NCBI GenBank assembly: GCA_937876385.1
Contig: CALFHQ010000327.1
Location: forward strand, 1 to 9,577
Origin: an uncultured Pseudomonadota bacterium
GTDB lineage: Bacteria > Myxococcota_A > UBA9042 > CAIXZC01
Length of the DNA stretch: 9,577 bases
Direction of reading: 5' to 3'
Every line of letters begins with the position of its first letter. Within the stretch, counting starts at the first letter, position 1. Shown here one piece after another: positions 8,059 to 9,577 of the stretch. The notes under the pieces were generated by a model. It saw nothing but the letters and a program-made list of their open reading frames with translations, searched no databases and was not told where the DNA came from. A program made the position numbers and the translations under genes.

Positions 8059-9043
8059 TGAGCAAGTCTCTCACTTTCTTCAGGAGTTTCTTCGAGTAGA
8101 GGTTGCCGGCGAGAGAATCGGCGGCCTTGATCCCGACTGCCATGAACTGTTTGACATCGTCGGCGGAGGGAACGAGCCGCTTGATGCCGTTCTTCTCAAG
8201 GGTGCTTCGCTCGTGGTCGTTCTCCTTACGTGTCTTGTTGCTCAAAGCGCGGAGGTATTGAGCAGACAGGGTCTCGACGATGACCTGGTATTTGGGGGGC
8301 ATCTTGTCGAAGAACTCCTTGGAGATGACGATTGCGCCTGCGCCGTTGGTGATGGGGAAATCCACATAGAATTTCACTCGTTTGTACCAACCCAGTGCGA
8401 GGGCCGCTACCGGGGAGATGTAGATGGTGTCAATCATTCCGCTGTCGAGGGATGTGGAGACGTTTTCCAGGGAGAGGGCAACGGGGCTGATGCCGAATGC
8501 CTTGAATGTCGCCTGACCAACGGGGTCAACGTCCCAAACCCAAGGCTTGGCGGTTTTCACATCGTCGACACTCTTGATTTCTTTCTGGGACATCAGATAG
8601 ACGAAGCCCTGGTCCGTCCAACCCAGAACCTTGAAGCCCTGCTTTTCGAACTGTTTTTTGAACCACTTCGACAGTTTCCGCATGACGTAGTCGACTTCTT
8701 TGTAGTCCCGGAAAGTGAATGGAGCTTCGATGACGCGGATTCCGGGGAAGATTTCGCCGAGTCCAACACCGGTGAGTCCAGCGCCGACAAGCTGTCCGCC
8801 ACGAATCTTCTGCACCATGGTCTTGTCATCACCGGCGACGCCGCCGGGATAGAATTTGAACTGGACGTGGCCATCGGTCTTTTCGCGAATCTTCTTGTCG
8901 AGTTTCTCCATCTCCCGGACCCACATCGATCCCTTGGGTGCCACCGTTGCAACGGTGATGATGAAGTCTTCTTCTGCGTTCACGCTGTTGGGGAACACGG
9001 CCAGTAGCATCGCTGCCATCAAACTCAAAGCAAACAGTTTCAT
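8039..9043 (-). CDS. dctP: TRAP transporter periplasmic solute-binding protein, DctP family
   Basis: This 334-residue precursor binds the solute in the periplasm and delivers it to the DctQM permease. Residues 1-23 form a Sec signal peptide with a probable cut after Val-Asn-Ala. Family features follow: ITVATVAPKGSMWVREME (29-46), FKFYPGGVAGDD (62-73), a VIEAPFTFRDYKEVD stretch (104-118), GQATFKAFGISPVALSLENV (176-195), and KEFFDKMPPKYQ (242-253). Where typical members have Lys-x-Arg-Val, whose Arg clamps the substrate carboxylate, this protein reads K166-P-W168-V-W170. The usual Gln-x-Asn-Pro motif is replaced by Ile-Tyr-Ile-Ser-Pro. The ligand is therefore probably not a simple carboxylate, an inference consistent with TatT-linked TRAP systems such as TP0956/TP0957 of Treponema pallidum, for which a hydrophobic ligand was proposed. 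The start is set by the signal peptide and by the GGAGG upstream. The gene begins 19 bases after the TatT stop and ends inside the start of dctQM. Confidence 0.93.
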   Translation of the reverse strand: MKLFALSLMAAMLLAVFPNSVNAEEDFIITVATVAPKGSMWVREMEKLDKKIREKTDGHVQFKFYPGGVAGDDKTMVQKIRGGQLVGAGLTGVGLGEIFPGIRVIEAPFTFRDYKEVDYVMRKLSKWFKKQFEKQGFKVLGWTDQGFVYLMSQKEIKSVDDVKTAKPWVWDVDPVGQATFKAFGISPVALSLENVSTSLDSGMIDTIYISPVAALALGWYKRVKFYVDFPITNGAGAIVISKEFFDKMPPKYQVIVETLSAQYLRALSNKTRKENDHERSTLEKNGIKRLVPSADDVKQFMAVGIKAADSLAGNLYSKKLLKKVRDLLNEYRNK

Positions 9044-9052
9044 GATTGGTAT

Positions 9053-9057
9053 CCTCC
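9053..9057 (-). promoter_or_regulatory. Ribosome binding site deciding the dctP start
   Basis: The minus strand reads GGAGG, with nine bases between it and the ATG at 9043. The frame stays open upstream to 9127, but that longer version would bury the signal peptide behind 28 extra residues and overlap the TatT gene by 65 bases. The site together with the signal peptide supports 9043 as the true start. Confidence 0.8.
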
Positions 9058-9062
9058 GGAAA

Positions 9063-9577
9063 TCAGTCCAAGTCCAAGTCGTCAATATCTTCTTCCACGA
9101 AGGCGCCAGGAGCCTTCGGAGCCACATAGTCGGGGAAGAAGTCAGTTACCTTGTCCAGGAATCGACGGGCTTCGGTTCGAGCCATCTGGTTGGCGAGTCG
9201 ATTGGCGTCGGTATCAATGTCAGTAGGGGCATTCACGACCTCTGTCAGCAAGGACACGTAGAGTGCCGGCTTTTGAGCCTGCACGGCGTACACCTTGGCA
9301 AACATGAACTTCCACAAGAGGAAACGCCCTTTCGTGAGTTCGACGGCCTTCTCGAAGTACTCCCTACCCTTCTCGGCATTCCCGCCCAGCATCTCGGAAC
9401 GTCCTGCCCAGAAGGTTCCGTAGAAGATGTACACGGCCGAGAAGTAGTACTTGTCGTCCAACTCCATTGTGCGATCCATGATGGCCCGGACTTTGGGAAG
9501 TTGCGGCACCATCCCTGCTTCCATGGCGGCGTTGATCTCGCCCCCCCAGCAGATGCCGGTCCAGAAAATCAACCTGA
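9063..9577 (-). CDS. tatT: TRAP transporter T component, TatT family (5' end outside window)
   Basis: About 171 C-terminal residues are visible and the frame runs open to the window edge, so the N-terminus and any lipoprotein signal are missing. The fragment follows the TatT pattern of helical TPR-like repeats: FWTGICWGGEIN, then a PKVRAIMDRTMELDDKYYFS helix-turn region, MLGGNAEKGREYFEKAVELT, FAKVYAVQAQ, LLTEVV, and RLANQMARTEARRFLDKV before a DFFPDYVAP end. The last ten residues are an acidic tail, EEDIDDLDLD. In Treponema pallidum the equivalent protein forms a trimer that binds the DctP-like partner, and a periplasmic accessory role is inferred here. A TTG at 9572 would be an internal residue and not a start, because conserved family sequence continues across it. 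It lies immediately upstream of dctP and is probably the first or an early gene of the operon. Confidence 0.9.
   Translation of the reverse strand, partial: RLIFWTGICWGGEINAAMEAGMVPQLPKVRAIMDRTMELDDKYYFSAVYIFYGTFWAGRSEMLGGNAEKGREYFEKAVELTKGRFLLWKFMFAKVYAVQAQKPALYVSLLTEVVNAPTDIDTDANRLANQMARTEARRFLDKVTDFFPDYVAPKAPGAFVEEDIDDLDLD

Noticed and set aside
8039..9127. Longer dctP reading frame starting at 9127
   Set aside because: The extra 28 residues would precede a clear signal peptide and overlap TatT. The ribosome site at 9053-9057 supports the start at 9043.

Overview
All five genes recognised here lie on the minus strand of what looks like a Gram-negative bacterial chromosome of moderately high GC (upper fifties percent by eye). 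A TatT-type TRAP transporter (T component, DctP-type binding protein, fused DctQ-DctM permease) next to a very long protein with a degenerate receiver domain and coiled coil suggests a deltaproteobacterium in the broad sense (Myxococcota, Bradymonadota or relatives). This assignment is an inference. No rRNA, tRNA, CRISPR array, phage gene or insertion sequence was seen.

In the direction of transcription (high to low coordinates), the right half is a compact operon. It starts with the C-terminal part of a TatT helical-repeat protein (9577-9063). A DctP-family periplasmic binding protein with a signal peptide follows (9043-8039). Next is a DctQ-DctM fusion permease (8058-5482) that overlaps dctP by 20 bases, and then a small unrecognised protein with two membrane segments (5465-4923). 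Together the first three would import an unidentified solute: DctP captures it, TatT probably assists in the periplasm, and DctQM carries it across the inner membrane using an ion gradient. Two features are unusual. The DctM half carries an insertion of about 190 residues with four acidic 11-residue repeats built on a DDFELG core. The binding protein has Trp where most DctP proteins have the substrate-binding Arg.

A 112-base gap (4922-4811) with a weak candidate promoter separates the operon from the left half. That half is one uninterrupted reading frame of more than 1,603 codons (4810 to beyond base 1). It encodes a receiver-like N-terminal domain lacking the phosphoacceptor Asp, an acidic low-complexity linker with a 12-base tandem repeat, and over 1,300 residues of predicted coiled coil. 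The architecture resembles the Myxococcus motility and polarity proteins FrzS and AglZ, but orthology cannot be shown from this sequence. Nothing in the sequence ties this gene functionally to the transporter.

The best candidates for undescribed biology are the acidic repeat insertion in the TRAP permease, the pseudo-receiver coiled-coil giant, and the small membrane protein at the end of the transporter operon.
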